Of a DNA stretch of 64,000 bases, positions 31,561-43,976 are shown piece by piece. The first letter of the stretch is position 1. Each line of letters opens with the position of its first letter. The notes beneath the pieces were generated by a model, which was not told the DNA's origin, did no database searches, and was given only the letters and a program-made list of their open reading frames with translations. The DNA is from Triticum aestivum (taxonomy: Eukaryota > Streptophyta > Magnoliopsida > Poales > Poaceae), in NCBI RefSeq assembly GCF_018294505.1, contig NC_057796.1, positions 193,702,027 to 193,766,026 of the forward strand, given 5' to 3'. Made by a program: the position numbers and the translations under genes.

Positions 31561-34500
31561 TTAAACGCGAAGAACCCTGTCGGCGCGGGGAGCATCCTTC
31601 TCTTTAGCGGCGGCGACGTCAGCACCAGCCGGCGGCTTCTTGAAACCATCATCAAGGTCGAGCTCTGGGCGGCGGCAGGCGATGTTGCTCAAGACCATGA
31701 AGAGGGCATCGCGAGCGAGCCTCCGAGACTCGGTCGCAAAGCGCTCGGCCCTCCCCTCTTCATACACCTTCAGCTTGTCGATCAACTCATTGAAGAAGAT
31801 CCCCAGCTTGAAACTCCGGACCTCCTGCTCGCTGGCTGAGTAGACTGGGCCATCCATGCCCATCGCCGCAGCTTGGGCGCTAATATGTTCTGCAATGTCA
31901 ATCAAGCTCTTATTCCAGAGGTTGCTCATATCGACCCGATTATTCAGCCTATCCTTTGCGTCTTGCCGGAGACGCTTGGTGTTTTCCAACTCCTTAGACA
32001 GCAGCTGCTGTCGGGATTCAAGGGACTCAGCCGACTGCTCCAGTGAGCCGATCCTTGCCTTCATATCACTGATATTGCTATGAGCGGTCTCAAGGCCCTG
32101 AGTCTTGGAAGAAAGCTGCGACTGCACTTCAGCCAAATGGAGCTCCGCTTGCCGTGCATCCTCTTTGAGTACCTCCACCTTCTTGGCGCTCTCAGCAAGG
32201 TCTTCGTTCAGTTTGTCCACCTGCTAGTCGAGCTCAGCCTTAGCAGAAGATGCAGCATCCAAATCATCAACAAGCTTCTTCAGCTGGGGCCGCATGATCA
32301 GTGGCAAGGGTGCCCAGAGCAGCCTCATGCTTGTCCTCCAATTCCTTGGTGCGTTGCTGCACCAAGGCCTCCAAACTTTCATCCTTGGCGCAGAGGGTAG
32401 CTTCAAGATCCTGTTCCCGAAGGGAGATCTCCCTCTCCCTGACATCCAGAGATGCCTTATGATCCACTAGGCGCCCCTCTCGAGCCACGACATCTTCCCT
32501 CATCATCTGAAGGATCTCCTGCCGCCTCACGAGCGCCTTGAACTGCTTGTCGTGCCATTCACGTAGCTCCAGGCACTTTTCCTTCACCTTCTGATCCACT
32601 TTGTCGGCGGATTCGCGCCGCTCCTTGAGCTCCTACCACTTCTGATTGTGCCGGGCCTGCATTTCCTTCAAGCCCACCGACATGGACTCGATGAAGGACA
32701 AATCCATGGTGATGGCCGCTGAGTCATCGGCCTCCCTGCCTCCCAGATACATCGGTGCCAGAAGAAGCTGAAGCTCTTCATCAAGCTCTGCGCCTGTCAA
32801 GGACGGGCTTGGGGCTCTGATATCAAGCAACAACGACGCCATGGCCAGAGTGTTCGAGGAAGATGACGGGGCATCAGCAGCGCCCCCGGAAGAGGGGAGT
32901 GGACCCATGATTTGGAGAGGAATCTTCGCCTCGATAACCACTTCCTGTACCGGGGCACTTTCCAGAGAATGCTCCACCACTGCCAAGGAGCCTTGTGTTC
33001 CCCCGGCAGCGAGATCTTGCCCCTCAGAGGACGCGACCTTCGCGGCTTCATCTGCGGCGGACCTCCCTATGTCCGCCACTACCTCCAACAAGTCTGGTTC
33101 TTTGGCCTGGGGGGCTGCAGATGGAAGGGGCCAGTGAACAAACGAAGGAATGGGAGTCTCGACAAATAAAGAAGCCAATGGAGGCAGCTAGAGTATAAAA
33201 GAAAAGAAGGGTTGAGCTAGATACTTGGGGAAGTCTCCCGGGCAGAGGTCTCTGTTTCCCCGGCAACAATCATTGCCGGGTCACGAGCTTCATCCTCTGT
33301 CGGGGTGGGCTCGACAGCCTTCTGCACCGTCTCTGCCGCGGAGGATTCCATAACGACATCTTCGACTTGAGCGCCGGGGGAGACATGCCCCTAAAGAAGG
33401 GGCTCGCCCTGCGTCACTTTGCCCCCTCCTCCGTGTGGGAGGGCGGAAAGACTGTCTCCATCATCTCCGGCAGGTGGAGACAAATCTTCGCTCCTAGGCC
33501 GGGGGCTGGACTGGGGGCTCAGCATGAGATCCTCTGCATCCTTCCCGTCCGAAGCCGAGCCCTCTACGCCCTTCAGCGACCCGAGGCGCCGGAGTCTCTT
33601 CCGGGAGTGGTGGAAAAGGGTCTCCGCGTCCTCCTCCACTTCCCTGCCGGCAACAACAAGAACAAGAGGTTAGTCGGCGTAAGCATTCAAATCTGCTTAG
33701 GAAGATATCTACCACAGAAATAAATCCTCCTTACTCTTCCGCAATAAGCATGGAGTTCAAATTGAAATCCGTGGGAGGAGAGGACTCCCGCCCTCTCTTC
33801 AAAGACGGAAGGGTGGAACTCCCCGGCAGCTTCGATGCCTGCCGTGACGTCAAGAGCTCCGGGGAGGGTGAGCTCTGCGAGGAACTCGAGCCGGAGCGGG
33901 GGCTGGACTCCTCCTCCGAGACCATCGACCGCTTGGCAGAAGATGCCCTGGCCCGAGCAAGACGAGGGGATTGGTGACACACCCCCTCAGCCTTGGTAGT
34001 CTTGGTGGAGATCTTCTTCACCCTCTTGGTGGGTGGCGCTGGGTTGGAGGTCGCCGCTCCCCGGACTGCGGCGCGCCTGCGGGTGTGCTGGTCTGGATCC
34101 GGTGCGGGGGCTTGCGGTCCTGCCGCAAGCCACTCCTCTTCAAGGGCCACTGCTGCACCCTCCTCCCACTCGTCCTCCTCTCCCTCCTGGAGCTCCTTTG
34201 CTGCCGTGGCTAGAGAGTCTAGCCCAGCGAAGTTATCCCCGGCAAGCTCTTCCCCGGCAGTATCATCTGTGGCTTGCGCCTCGCTGCCGCCCTGGGAAGA
34301 GCTCCCGTTCCCAACCTTCCCTTTGCCTTTCCCGCCCTTTGCGGCCTTCTCCATTTCTGCGCGGAGAGCAGCCTTGTCCTCCGCGACTCTCTTCAGAATA
34401 TATGCCACTTCCGCCGCGGAGGTGCGCTTATACATTCCGTCTTCAGCCCTGGTGGCCTTCTCCACCAAAGTACTTGACCACTGGAGCTCTTCGTCAAGGG

Positions 34501-35513
34501 AAGGAGGGTGCCAAGTGCCTGATACTCCCTCAACATTGCAGTCCGGCGTCCACTTCAGTATTTGATCCCGGGCAGAGTTGATGTTCAGAGGAACGACGGT
34601 TGCCAGAAGCTTGAACAACTCAAAGCGACCGAATAGTTGGTCGCACAACCAAGCATGGCCATAAACTGACAAGTAATTGGCCAGCCCCAGCAGCAACCTC
34701 ATCCTATCCGCGGCACCGCCATACTGCCACGCAAGCCTGTCCCTTTCCTGCAGCGGTGAGATGCGGCGGAGAAGGAAATCTGCCCCCACGTGCTCAATAG
34801 TTAACCCGACAGCCGCCAGGCGAGTGATCCTATTGATTGCCGAGCAGCCTGTCCTTGGTGAGTCCTCTCAAGCTCGAGTCCTTGCCGCGTTCAACGCACG
34901 CCGGCCGCACTTCGCAAAAATCAGGGGCTTCCTTGTCCTGGATCCAGCACCAATCGCCCCTCCATTCATCCCACCTCTCGCGTTGATATCCCGGGAGATA
35001 ATTCCAAAACGCCCTCTTTGTTCGTGGCATCCAACTGATGATTCCGGAGTGGTAGACTTTGCTCTCGACCCTCGGGATGAAGTAATGCCGAAACAGATCC
35101 ACATTGGGCATCACTCCGACAAAATTCTCGCACAAATGCGCAAAGATGGCCATGGTCGCCATCGCATTGGGTATGAAATCAAGAAGATGGAACCCATAAA
35201 GGTTCATGATCGCCTCGAAGAACCCCGAGAAAGGAGGACAGAGGCCACAGATGAAGTAAGCAGCAAAGAACCGATAAGAATCGGGGGAATTTACCTCGCT
35301 CGCTTCATAGACCACAGGCGCCCCATGCCCTTTCTCGACGGGCCGCCCCCACAGATACCCGTACTTCGCCTGAAGGACGGGGCCGCTCAAAGAGGATGGA
35401 ACGAAGACGACGTCCTCGCTCAACTTCTTGTTCAACTCCGCCGACCTCCTGTTCCCCTTGGCGGTGGTCTCCTTCCCCACGATCGTCGACTTCTTCGCGG
35501 GTTTCTTCCCCAT
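31561..35513 (-). pseudogene. E2 antisense gene: PF04195 and coiled-coil protein, broken
   Basis: Reads on the minus strand from an ATG at 35513 (MGKKPAKKST). The N-terminal PF04195-like domain has FFAAYFICGLCPPFSGFF, YGFHLLDFIPNAMATM, and WDEWRGDWCWIQ. Then come a low-complexity acidic/Ser/Pro region, a long coiled coil (about 32599-31900; LREWHDKQFKALVRR, LNEDLAESAKKVEVLK) and a C-terminal domain (FKLGIFFNELIDKLKVYEEG). A strong intron is 33734-33644 (donor GTAAGG, acceptor TTGCCGGCAG, 91 nt); a second near 33224-33159 is less sure. Damage includes a frameshift near 34840, a TAG at about 32634 replacing Trp, and frameshifts near 32270. Architecture matches the E7 gene. Confidence 0.65.
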
Positions 35514-35896
35514 TGTTGCGGCAACGCAGAAAGGGGAGGGATCGTTGAGTGGCAACAGAAGGAGAAGTGAGATGAGGAACTGTCGCTTGGCTTGCAGAGG
35601 AAGAAGATGGGGGAGCAGGGCGAGAGACAGATGAATCGTGTCGCTCCAATTTACCCTACTCTTAAGAAGGGGAAAGTGGGACAGAGGCGCGATGCTTCAG
35701 AAAGTTACTATTTTACCTTTATTGCAACAGTCCCACGACCCCACGACGCGCAGTAATTGCATGAAAGTGGACGTTGGATTGACTAGTCATCATGGCAAAC
35801 TGTCACGCACAGCCCTCTCCTGCCACATGTCCGCGCACTTTTTGGGGCCTAACCCAATGTGCCACGCGACACGTGTGGCTCAGGCCCGGGGGCTTA
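35514..35896. other. E2 3' leader with polypurine tract
   Basis: Non-coding. A degraded TATA-like TCTTAAGA on the minus strand near 35659-35666 sits where E0 and E1 have TTTATAAA. Ends with GGCCCGGGGGCTTA, the likely polypurine tract, at the 3' LTR. Confidence 0.5.
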
Positions 35897-36795
35897 TGTC
35901 AGGGAAAATGTACAGGGGCAGACATTTTCCCCTGACTCGTGCACGGACATGCCAAGGACAAGACAGAGTGCTAAAGAACCAAGAGATTTGAAGAACTAAC
36001 ATGCAGCTCAGAGGGACCAAGATCAAGCCACAAGAGCAAGATATCGGCAAGAGAAGGGCCTCCCTTGCTGGGCAGGCGAGCCCGACAAGGGGCGAGGCCA
36101 CCACTAGAAGCAAGCAACCAAGACTGCCTAGCAGAGCCTGCCGGGGCTCGCGGGGGTTGAACCACCCCACCAACCACTCAAACATGACTCACGTCGTCAA
36201 TCAGTGCGGTGTCAAGCCGCAAGGTGATTAAGTGGCAGCCATTCGCCACATGGCAGCCATTTCCTACAGAAGAAACCCATAGATGACACCCGTCCTGCGA
36301 CGTGTCAAGGGTACAGGTGCGGAGCTGGCAAGATAGCCCGGCAGGCCTTGCCGGGCAACCAGTGATGTGACACTAAGCGGTGCATTTAATTCACCCTGTC
36401 AGCCCATAGACTTAGGCATGATAGCACTGTTTGCTATCATATCAGTGGATAATGAGCACTTTGCCACTATGGTGACCCCTTAATCTATAAAAGGAGGCCC
36501 ATGGCACTCGTAGGAGGGGTTGGAAAGTTGATGAACCTAGGCCACCATATGCGCGTAGTCACTGCGGCCCCGAGGAAAACCCTACCAGGCGAGTGTACTA
36601 CGCATCACCACGCTCATTCCACCAAAGCAGGAGTAGGGTCTTACGCCTCGCGGCGGCCCGAACCTGGGTAAATTGCTTGTGTGCTCTCTATCGTGCTGCC
36701 GTGCGCTGATCTGCTCTTTGTGCAACACGACGTCCCCCCGTCGAACCAGCAAGGGACCACCCGGTCACATAGGTGGCCGCGTATTTCCCGTGACA
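35897..36795 (+). repeat. E2 3' LTR (899 bp)
   Basis: Starts TGTCAGGG and ends CGTGACA. TATA box TCTATAAAAGG near 36484-36493. Shares the CTATAAAAGGAGGCCCATGG and AACCTGGGTAAA blocks with E1 and E7, so the three belong to one clade. Confidence 0.85.
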
Positions 36796-38801
36796 TAATT
36801 GATGACAACATACATCAAAGCCTTTGATAAAGATATGAAGAATAACCGGTAAAGCTTTGGAAAGCATGTAACATGCATAGGCTCCCCCTACATGTATGCA
36901 ATCCAGTAACAATGGTATGTAAGAGCATGTGAATGCATAAGCATGTCAGAGCAAGCAATGTGTTACATGTATGTTGGCTATATGCATCAGAGCAAATGAT
37001 GTGAATACAGGAAATGTACCTTCATGTTCATGAGTCCTTCTTGCAAACAATATGTACATCAGCAAGAGATCATCATGCACATGAGTGTGATGCATATACT
37101 TACCTTCTGGTCTTGAGTTGGCTTTGGAGAAGGTGAATCTTGAGAAAACAGGGTTAGATAACACAAGAACACCTACTAAACAAAGCAAGTTGAAATAACC
37201 ACAAGAGTACCAAGATTGGGATGACATGTAGAGATTCAGTACTTAGTACTCTATTTGGATGTAGACATGTCCCCAAAGGATAAAGATATGCAATGAATTT
37301 CAAAGATTTTCTTCCCTTAGATATGAGATCTTTCTCCCCCTGAATCTGGCATTGGATAATGGGAGAAGATAGGGTAAGAGAAAATCATACCAAAGCAACA
37401 TAACATTTACTTAACATGTCTTTCCCCTCTTAAAGACATGTGACTTCTCTCCTTTATGGTTAATAAGCATCTGGAGAAGCTAAGATGTGCTTTCTCTCTT
37501 ATGTGACAAGCTTTGATGTGCTCTCTCTCCCCCTTTGACATCAATTTCCAAGAAGGGATCTTCTGGAGCATGAGTCATATAGGTTTGGTCCTCGAGTCAC
37601 ATTACAAAGCAAAATGTAATTTAAGATGCTAGTAGAGGACAAGAATCATTGAGTGGAGTTGGAGAAGAAAGGGCAATTGTAATGGCAAAAAAAATTCTCA
37701 GTAGTGAAATCGGTAAGGCTGATTAATTTTCATCGGTGACACCGAGTTGGCAGTGTCATAGATGATGCATATCAGTCAGACCGGGTTCATCCTTGTCAGT
37801 TGGAAAAATGAACAATCTACAATGTTGGATTGTAGTTCGGTCTAGCTGGGATGCAAAAATCAGTGAGACCGAGTTCAATACTGAAGGAAAGATTTTGTCA
37901 TCTCAGCTCACTAGGCAAATAAGATCTCACAAGGATTTGCAGAGAATCAACTGAAGGATTTGCAATGAATTAAATGCTGGGAATACAGAAAATAACAGAT
38001 AAAGAAATGAAATCTAGATGAAGTTTTTTTTGAAATAAGGGGAATAAACTAGCAAGAGACAAATGCAAGAACACAAGGAAACACTAGAGAACTTCATCTA
38101 GAATTGGTCGGCGACAAAGTCACCTATGTTAGAGTATATTGACTGAGGAGTCAAGTGAGAACACTTGATCGTAGGTCATACTCATCGTTTAAGCTTAAAA
38201 TGGGGTTACCATTTTTCGTTTAAGCATTTTTATGTATTCACATCTTGTTGAGCTGCTTTGACCCATGACTTGGGGTAAAGCTTCTCTAAGATGGAATAAC
38301 AAACCTTGGGTGGTGGTGTTGATCTTGATCATGTAGTCGAACATGTGTAGGATGCTCAAGGTTGATGTAGTTCCTGAAGAGTTGGGAGCACCGCTTGTAG
38401 TTTGAGTTCATCTACCTACATGGGTAAGTTTTGCAAGGAAGAGCACTTGTGTATCCAAAATGACAAGCATGAAATTTGATACCAAATGAAATTTGATATA
38501 TTGAAATTGTCAAAGGATATGTTGAAAGGATCCATGTTTCCTTGACTTCAACCACCATATTGTAGAGACTTGGTGATGTAGAGATTGCTCATGATGTGAG
38601 TGAGTTGCAATCTCATAGATTTTGATTCAACTAAGTACCTACAAGGGTTAGATGACATGCAAGGGTACAAGTATAGATCCAAGACATATAATCATCATCA
38701 TAAGATAAATGTCAAGGATTAGTTAAAGTCTCATGCCTTGCATGTATCCGAATGGAGTTCCCACTCCAAGTTTGAAGCATCAATGATGTTCAATTCACCT
38801 C
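36796..38801 (-). other. E3 3' non-coding region
   Basis: Between RNase H and the lost 3' LTR. No envelope-like ORF is seen. It includes a few imperfect TCGGTGACACCGA-type palindromes (about 37728-37880), like those in the E3 LTR. Confidence 0.5.
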
Positions 38802-40474
38802 TCAAACGGCAAAAAACTTTCTCATCAAGCGGTTTGGTGAATATATCTGCCAATTGCTTATCGATACGAACATGCTTAAGATCAATGTCTCCTTAGCAAC
38901 ATGATCCCAAATGAAATGATGACGAACTTCAATATGCTTAGTTCGAGAATGTTGCACGGGATTGTGAGCAATCTTAATAGCACTTTCATCAAAGCAATGG
39001 AACATGTTTCACATATATCCCATAATCCTTAAGAGTTTGGGTCATCCAAAGTAATTGACCACAACATGAACTGGCGGCAATGTATTCCGCTTCGGCGGTG
39101 GATAAGGATACCGAGTTTTGTTTCTTGGAGGACCAAGACACAAGAGATCTACCAAGAAATTGACATGTTCCCGAAGTGGACTTTCTATCAACCTTGTCAC
39201 CGGCATAGTCCAAATCGGAGTAGCCAACAAGATCAAAAGAAGACCTCTTAGGATACCAAATGCCAAAGTTTGGTGTATGAATTAAGTATCTCACTATCCT
39301 TTTCACAGCCTTAAGATGACATTCCTTAGGGGCCGCATGATATCATGCACACATGCACACACTTAGCATAATATTGGGACGGGAGGCACATAGATATAAC
39401 AATGAACCAATCATAGAGCGATAAACCTTTTGGTCAACCGGTTTGCCATCCTTTGTCAAGTCAAGATGTCCACTAGTAGGCATGGGTGTTTTCATACCTT
39501 TGCTTTTTTTGCATGTTGAACTTCCTAAATAAGTCCTTGGTATACTTTGTTTGAGAAACAAAGGTACCCTCCTTAGTTTGCTTGATTTGCAAACCAAGAA
39601 AGAACTTGAGTTCACTCATCATAGACATCTCAAACTTCTCTGACATTAGCCTTCCAAACTTTTCACTAAAATGAGGGTTAGTCGAACCAAATATGATATC
39701 ATCCACATAAATTTGGCACACAAATAATTCACCATTAACCTTTTTAGTAAAAGGAGTAGAATCAATTTTTCCAATCTCAAAGCCTTTTTCAATAAGGAAC
39801 TTGGTCAAGCATTTATACCACGCTCTAGGAGCTTGTTTAAGACCATAACGAGCTTTGTGAAGTTTGTAAACATGACCGGGTTTCTTAGGATTAACAAAGC
39901 CGGGAGGTTGTTTAACATAAACTTCCTCCTCAATTTCACCATTAAGAAAAGCACTTTTAATGTCCATTTGATACAAAGTAATGTCATGGTGATTGGCATA
40001 AGCAGCAACGGGGGCATATGACTCACCATAGTCCATACCTTTGACTTGAGTGTAGCCTTGGGCGACGAGACAGGACTTGTTGCGTACAACTTGTCCATCT
40101 TCATCTTGCTTATTCCGAAACACCCATTTGGTACCAATGACATTTTGGTTGTTGTCCGGCTTCTCTACCAATGTCCACACTTGGTTCCTCTCAAAATTGT
40201 GTAGCTCTTCATGCATGGTGTTCACCCAATCCGGATCATCAAGCGCTTCTTCAACCTTCATAGGTTCAATACTAGAGATGAATGAATAATGTTCACGAAA
40301 ATTAGCCAAACGAGTTTTAGAGCTAGTAATTCTCCCGGTTTGGATATTGTCAAAGATTTGTTCGACGGGATGGTCTCTTGAAACTGTTGCTCTAACACGT
40401 GAGAGCTTTTGTTTGGGTCGGGGTGGAACATCTTCTTCATCATCTTGTTCATCGTCTTGGACTTCTTCTTCATT

Positions 40475-40507
<33 letters not shown>

Positions 40508-42691
40508 CTCTTGTGGAGGTGGAGGAGGAGGTTGATGAGGTTCATCTTGGTGTACTTCCTCATTTCCTTCATCTTGGCGTGTCCCACTTGTGGATGCCTC
40601 CGAGTCAACTCGTGGTTCACCTTGTCGTGAGGTAGAGGCTTCCACTTGAACGAACGAGGTACTCTCCTTTACCTCTGTTGGGCAAATCTTGCCAATAGAC
40701 AAGTCTTGGATTGCTTCCGAAGGGTCTTTGTCTCCTACATCAATTGGCAATTGCTCGACTTGCGAGCCGTTAGATTCATCAAACTTCACATCTACCATCT
40801 CTTCAACCTTTCGGGTGAAATTGTTGTAGACACGGTAAGTGTGAGAGTTTGAGCCATAACCGAGTAGGAAACCTTCATCAGATTTAGGAGCAAATTTTGA
40901 ACGACAATGCTTATCAAGAATATAGCACTTTGAGCCGAATACTCGAAACTATCCAACTTGGGGTTTGTTACCGGTGAGAAGCTCGTATGCCGTCTTGCCG
41001 AGTAGCTTGTGAAGATATAGACGTTTTGTTGCATGACAAGCTGTCTCAACCGCTTCTGCCCAAAAGTGTTTTGGCGTCTTGTACTCATCAAGCATCGTTC
41101 TCGCCATATCAATAAGAGCCCAGTTCTGCCTCTCAACAACTGCATTTTGTTAAGGTGTGTACGTAGCTGAGAACTCATGTGAAATCCCTTCCTCATCAAG
41201 AAAGGTGTCCACATTAGCGTTCTTGAACTCCGTTCTGTTGTCGCTGCGAACCTTCTTGATCTTCACTTCAAATTGATTCCGGGCCTTCTTAGTGAAGTTC
41301 TTGAAGATCTTTTGGACCTGCGATTTATCATCTAGAAAGAACACCCATGTAAATCTTGAAAAGTCATCGACAATGACTAAACCGAACGCATTACCACCGA
41401 GACTTTTATAGGCGTCAGGACCAAAGAGATCTATATGAAGCAGCTCGAGCGGTCTTCTCGTGGTCATGAAGTTTTTCACAGGGTGGCTTCCTCCAACCTG
41501 TTTTCCTGCTTGACAAGCACTACACAGTCTATCCTTGTCAAATATCACGTCTTTAACTCCAAGGATATTATCACCTTTAATAAGCTTATCAAGATTTTGC
41601 ATGCCCACGTGACCTAACCTTCTATGCCACAACCAACCTTTAGAAGATTTAGCAATTAAGCAAGTTCTAGGTTGAGCCCTTTTAGTGAAATCAACAATGT
41701 ATAGATCACCTCTACGTATACCGGTAAAGACCATATTATGATTATCTCTTCGAAACACTTGGCAATCTACTTCAGTAAATAGAACATTGAAACCGAAATC
41801 GGCTAGTCTAGATACAGAAAGTAAATTGTATCTAAGAGATTCAATGAGCATAACATTTTGGATGGAGCTGTCATGTGAGATGGCTACCTTACCAAGGCCA
41901 ACCACCTTACCCTTTGAGTTATCACCAAAAGTGACATACTTTCGAGGGCTGTTATTTTCAGCAAGATCATGAAATATATCCTTGTCTCCGATCATGTGAT
42001 CGGTACATCCACTATCAAGAACCCATTCCTTTCCTCCAGTCATGTAGCCCCGAAGGTTTGCCATAAGACCAAAGTGTCTCATAGACTCATCGAGATCAAA
42101 GTCACTATCATCATCCTCATCATAGTATCCATGTTCAACATCATCTTGTGACCGATCATCACCTAGAGAGAGTGATTCATTAGATGTATGACCATGGCAA
42201 TGTTCATCTTTATGAATTCTAATGACTTCTGAGATGATGTTACTAATGATTCCAACATCTCCTTTGTCACGCATAAGGTCACGAAGCTCAAATAAAGAAT
42301 CACCAAACTTAGGATCATTAGGATTCATCTTATTCAAACCAATGGACTTTTGAAGAATCACATCTAGATTTTTCAAGGAGTAATTTGGGAATCGTTCCTC
42401 AAGAAATCTCCATATGGTGTAAGCACATTCAAGAGTAGGCAAGCATACAATCAAATTTCTAGGCAATCCTCTAATGATAAGATTGATAGTTCTAAGATTG
42501 CGGATCGTGTCAAGAGACTCATCGGGGGTGGGATGCAAGGGGTCAACAAGGGGCGCACAAGGGCTAGTAATGTACTTGTTCAAGTGATATTCATTGGAAA
42601 TCTCAAGCATCTCATTTTTCCAAGCATTAAAGAACTCTCCATCAAGCATAGGCACTCTACGTCTAAAACTCCCCATCGTAGACTCATCCAT
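38802..42691 (-). pseudogene. E3 copia gag-pol, one frame with nonsense mutations
   Basis: Starts at the ATG at 42691 (MDESTMGSF). Domains in order: copia gag; protease VLDSGCTDHM; GAG-pre-integrase WHRRLGHVGM with CSACQAGKQ; integrase with HIDLFGP and a later Asp region; an acidic linker with an Asn12 run encoded by a (TTG)n microsatellite near 40473-40506; RT with YVDD (QIYVDDIIFG); RNase H (DYAGDKVDRKSTSG). Gag to RT share one frame, broken by TAA 41150-41152 and TAG 40948-40950. A frameshift lies in an A7 run (39504-39510), then TGA 39343-39345 and a frameshift near 39000. No CCHC zinc knuckle is found between gag and protease; a deletion there is likely. Confidence 0.85.
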
Positions 42692-42732
42692 CTTCCTCCA
42701 ATGGTGATTAAACCAAAGCAATGGAGTAAAAT

Positions 42733-42744
42733 GCTCTGATACCA
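42733..42744 (-). other. E3 primer-binding site (initiator tRNA-Met)
   Basis: Minus strand TGGTATCAGAGC, complementary to the 3' end of plant initiator tRNA-Met, two bases from the LTR end. This is not a tRNA gene. Confidence 0.95.
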
Positions 42745-43549
42745 ATTGAAAGGATCAAGAAGAGGTGTCTAGAGGGGGTGATTAGACTCTCAACAAAGAA
42801 AAGTAGCCGTTTTTAAATTCTTCAAGTTAAGGTGGAGTTTTAGCACAAGTGTAAACATTCATAATACATTTCAAGCAAGCATGGCAAGAGTATATGAGCA
42901 GCAGAAAGTAAAGCATGTAAGTTGCAAGAAAATAAAGGGATGGGATTGGAGTGTGCAAACGCAATTGGAGACACGGAGATTTTTGGCGTGGTTCAATAGG
43001 TGGTGCTATCGTACATCCACGTTGGTGGAGACTTCAACCCACGAAGGGTAACGGTTGCACGTGTCCACGGAGGGCTCCACCCACGAAGGGTCCACGAAGA
43101 AGCAACCTTGTCTATCCCACCATGGCCATCACCCATGAAGACTTGCCTCACTTGGGTAGATCTTCACGAAGTAGGCGATCTCCTTGCCCTTACAAACTCC
43201 TTGGTTCAACTCCACAATCTTGACGGAGGCTCCCAAGTGACACCTAACCAATCTAGGAGACACCACTCTCCAAAAGGTAATAGATGGTGTGTTGATGATG
43301 AACTCCTTGCTCTTCTGCTTCAAATGATAGTCTCCCCAACACTCAACTCTCTCTCACAGATTTGGCTATGATGGAAAGATGATTTGAGTGGAAAGAAACT
43401 TGGGGAAGGCTAGAGATCAAGATTCTTGTGGTTGGATTGGAATGTCTTGGTCTCAACACATGACTAGGTGGTTCTCTCTCAGAAAATAAATGCTGGAAGT
43501 GTAGGCATGTTCTGATGGCTCTCTCACAAATGGAGAGGAGGGTGGAGGG

Positions 43550-43559
43550 GTATATATAG
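43550..43559 (-). promoter_or_regulatory. TATA box of the E3 LTR
   Basis: Minus strand CTATATATAC, about 770 bp into the LTR. It marks the U3/R boundary region and lies about 40 bp downstream (minus sense) of the palindrome array. Confidence 0.6.
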
Positions 43560-43600
43560 CCTCCACACAAAATCTAACCGTTACACACAAAAGAACCAAC

Positions 43601-43976
43601 TCGGTCAGACCGAATATATGAACTCGGTGAGACCGATTCAGTCCAAATTGCCAACATTAGGTTTTTCGGTGGGACCGACATGATCAACTCGGTGGGGCCG
43701 ATGTGCTAGGGTTAGGGTAAAACCTCATCTCGGTTTGACCGATTACTTCAACCCGGTGAGACCGATTTCAGTAATAAGCAAATAGAGAGTTGGTCAGGCA
43801 AACTCGGTGGGACCAACTGCATATTTCGGTGAGACCGAAGTAGTTTCAGCAGATAACAGAGAGTTTGCAAGCCCATCTCGGTGAGCCATCGGTGAGACCG
43901 AACTGATTAGGGTTTCTGGCAGTGGCTATGTCAAGTGAACTCGGTGGCGCCGGATGGATCAAATCGGTGGGCCCGA
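43601..43976. repeat. Array of 11 TCGGTnnnACCGA palindromes in E3 U3
   Basis: Thirteen-base palindromes start at 43601, 43624, 43666, 43689, 43730, 43753, 43804, 43826, 43889, 43941 and 43964. Most keep TCGGT-3-ACCGA exactly; the rest have one or two changes. A half-site lies at 43878. Start-to-start distances fall mainly near 20-23 or 40-50 bp. The array is immediately upstream of the LTR TATA box. Confidence 0.85.

Larger units (their letters stand above)
30137..36795 (+). mobile_element. E2: non-autonomous gypsy-type LTR element, 5' LTR cut
   Basis: Only the last 271 bp of the 5' LTR are present (30137-30407), next to a primer site TTTGGCGCGCCAGGTAGGGG. The 3' LTR is complete (35897-36795). 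Between them there is no recognisable gag or pol, only an antisense PF04195-type gene. The E0 LTR joins precisely within the 5' LTR, so E0 inserted into E2. Confidence 0.8.

Noticed and set aside
34677..35570. 297-aa plus frame in E2
   Set aside because: It is the mirror of the minus-strand PF04195-type coding region, which has the recognisable motifs.
42733..42744. tRNA-like motif
   Set aside because: Only the 12-base complement of the tRNA 3' end, placed beside the LTR: a primer-binding site, not a tRNA gene. No tRNA or rRNA gene was seen in the window.
43601..43976. CRISPR-like array of short repeats
   Set aside because: The repeats are 13-bp palindromes at variable spacing within a plant LTR. 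CRISPR is not expected here.
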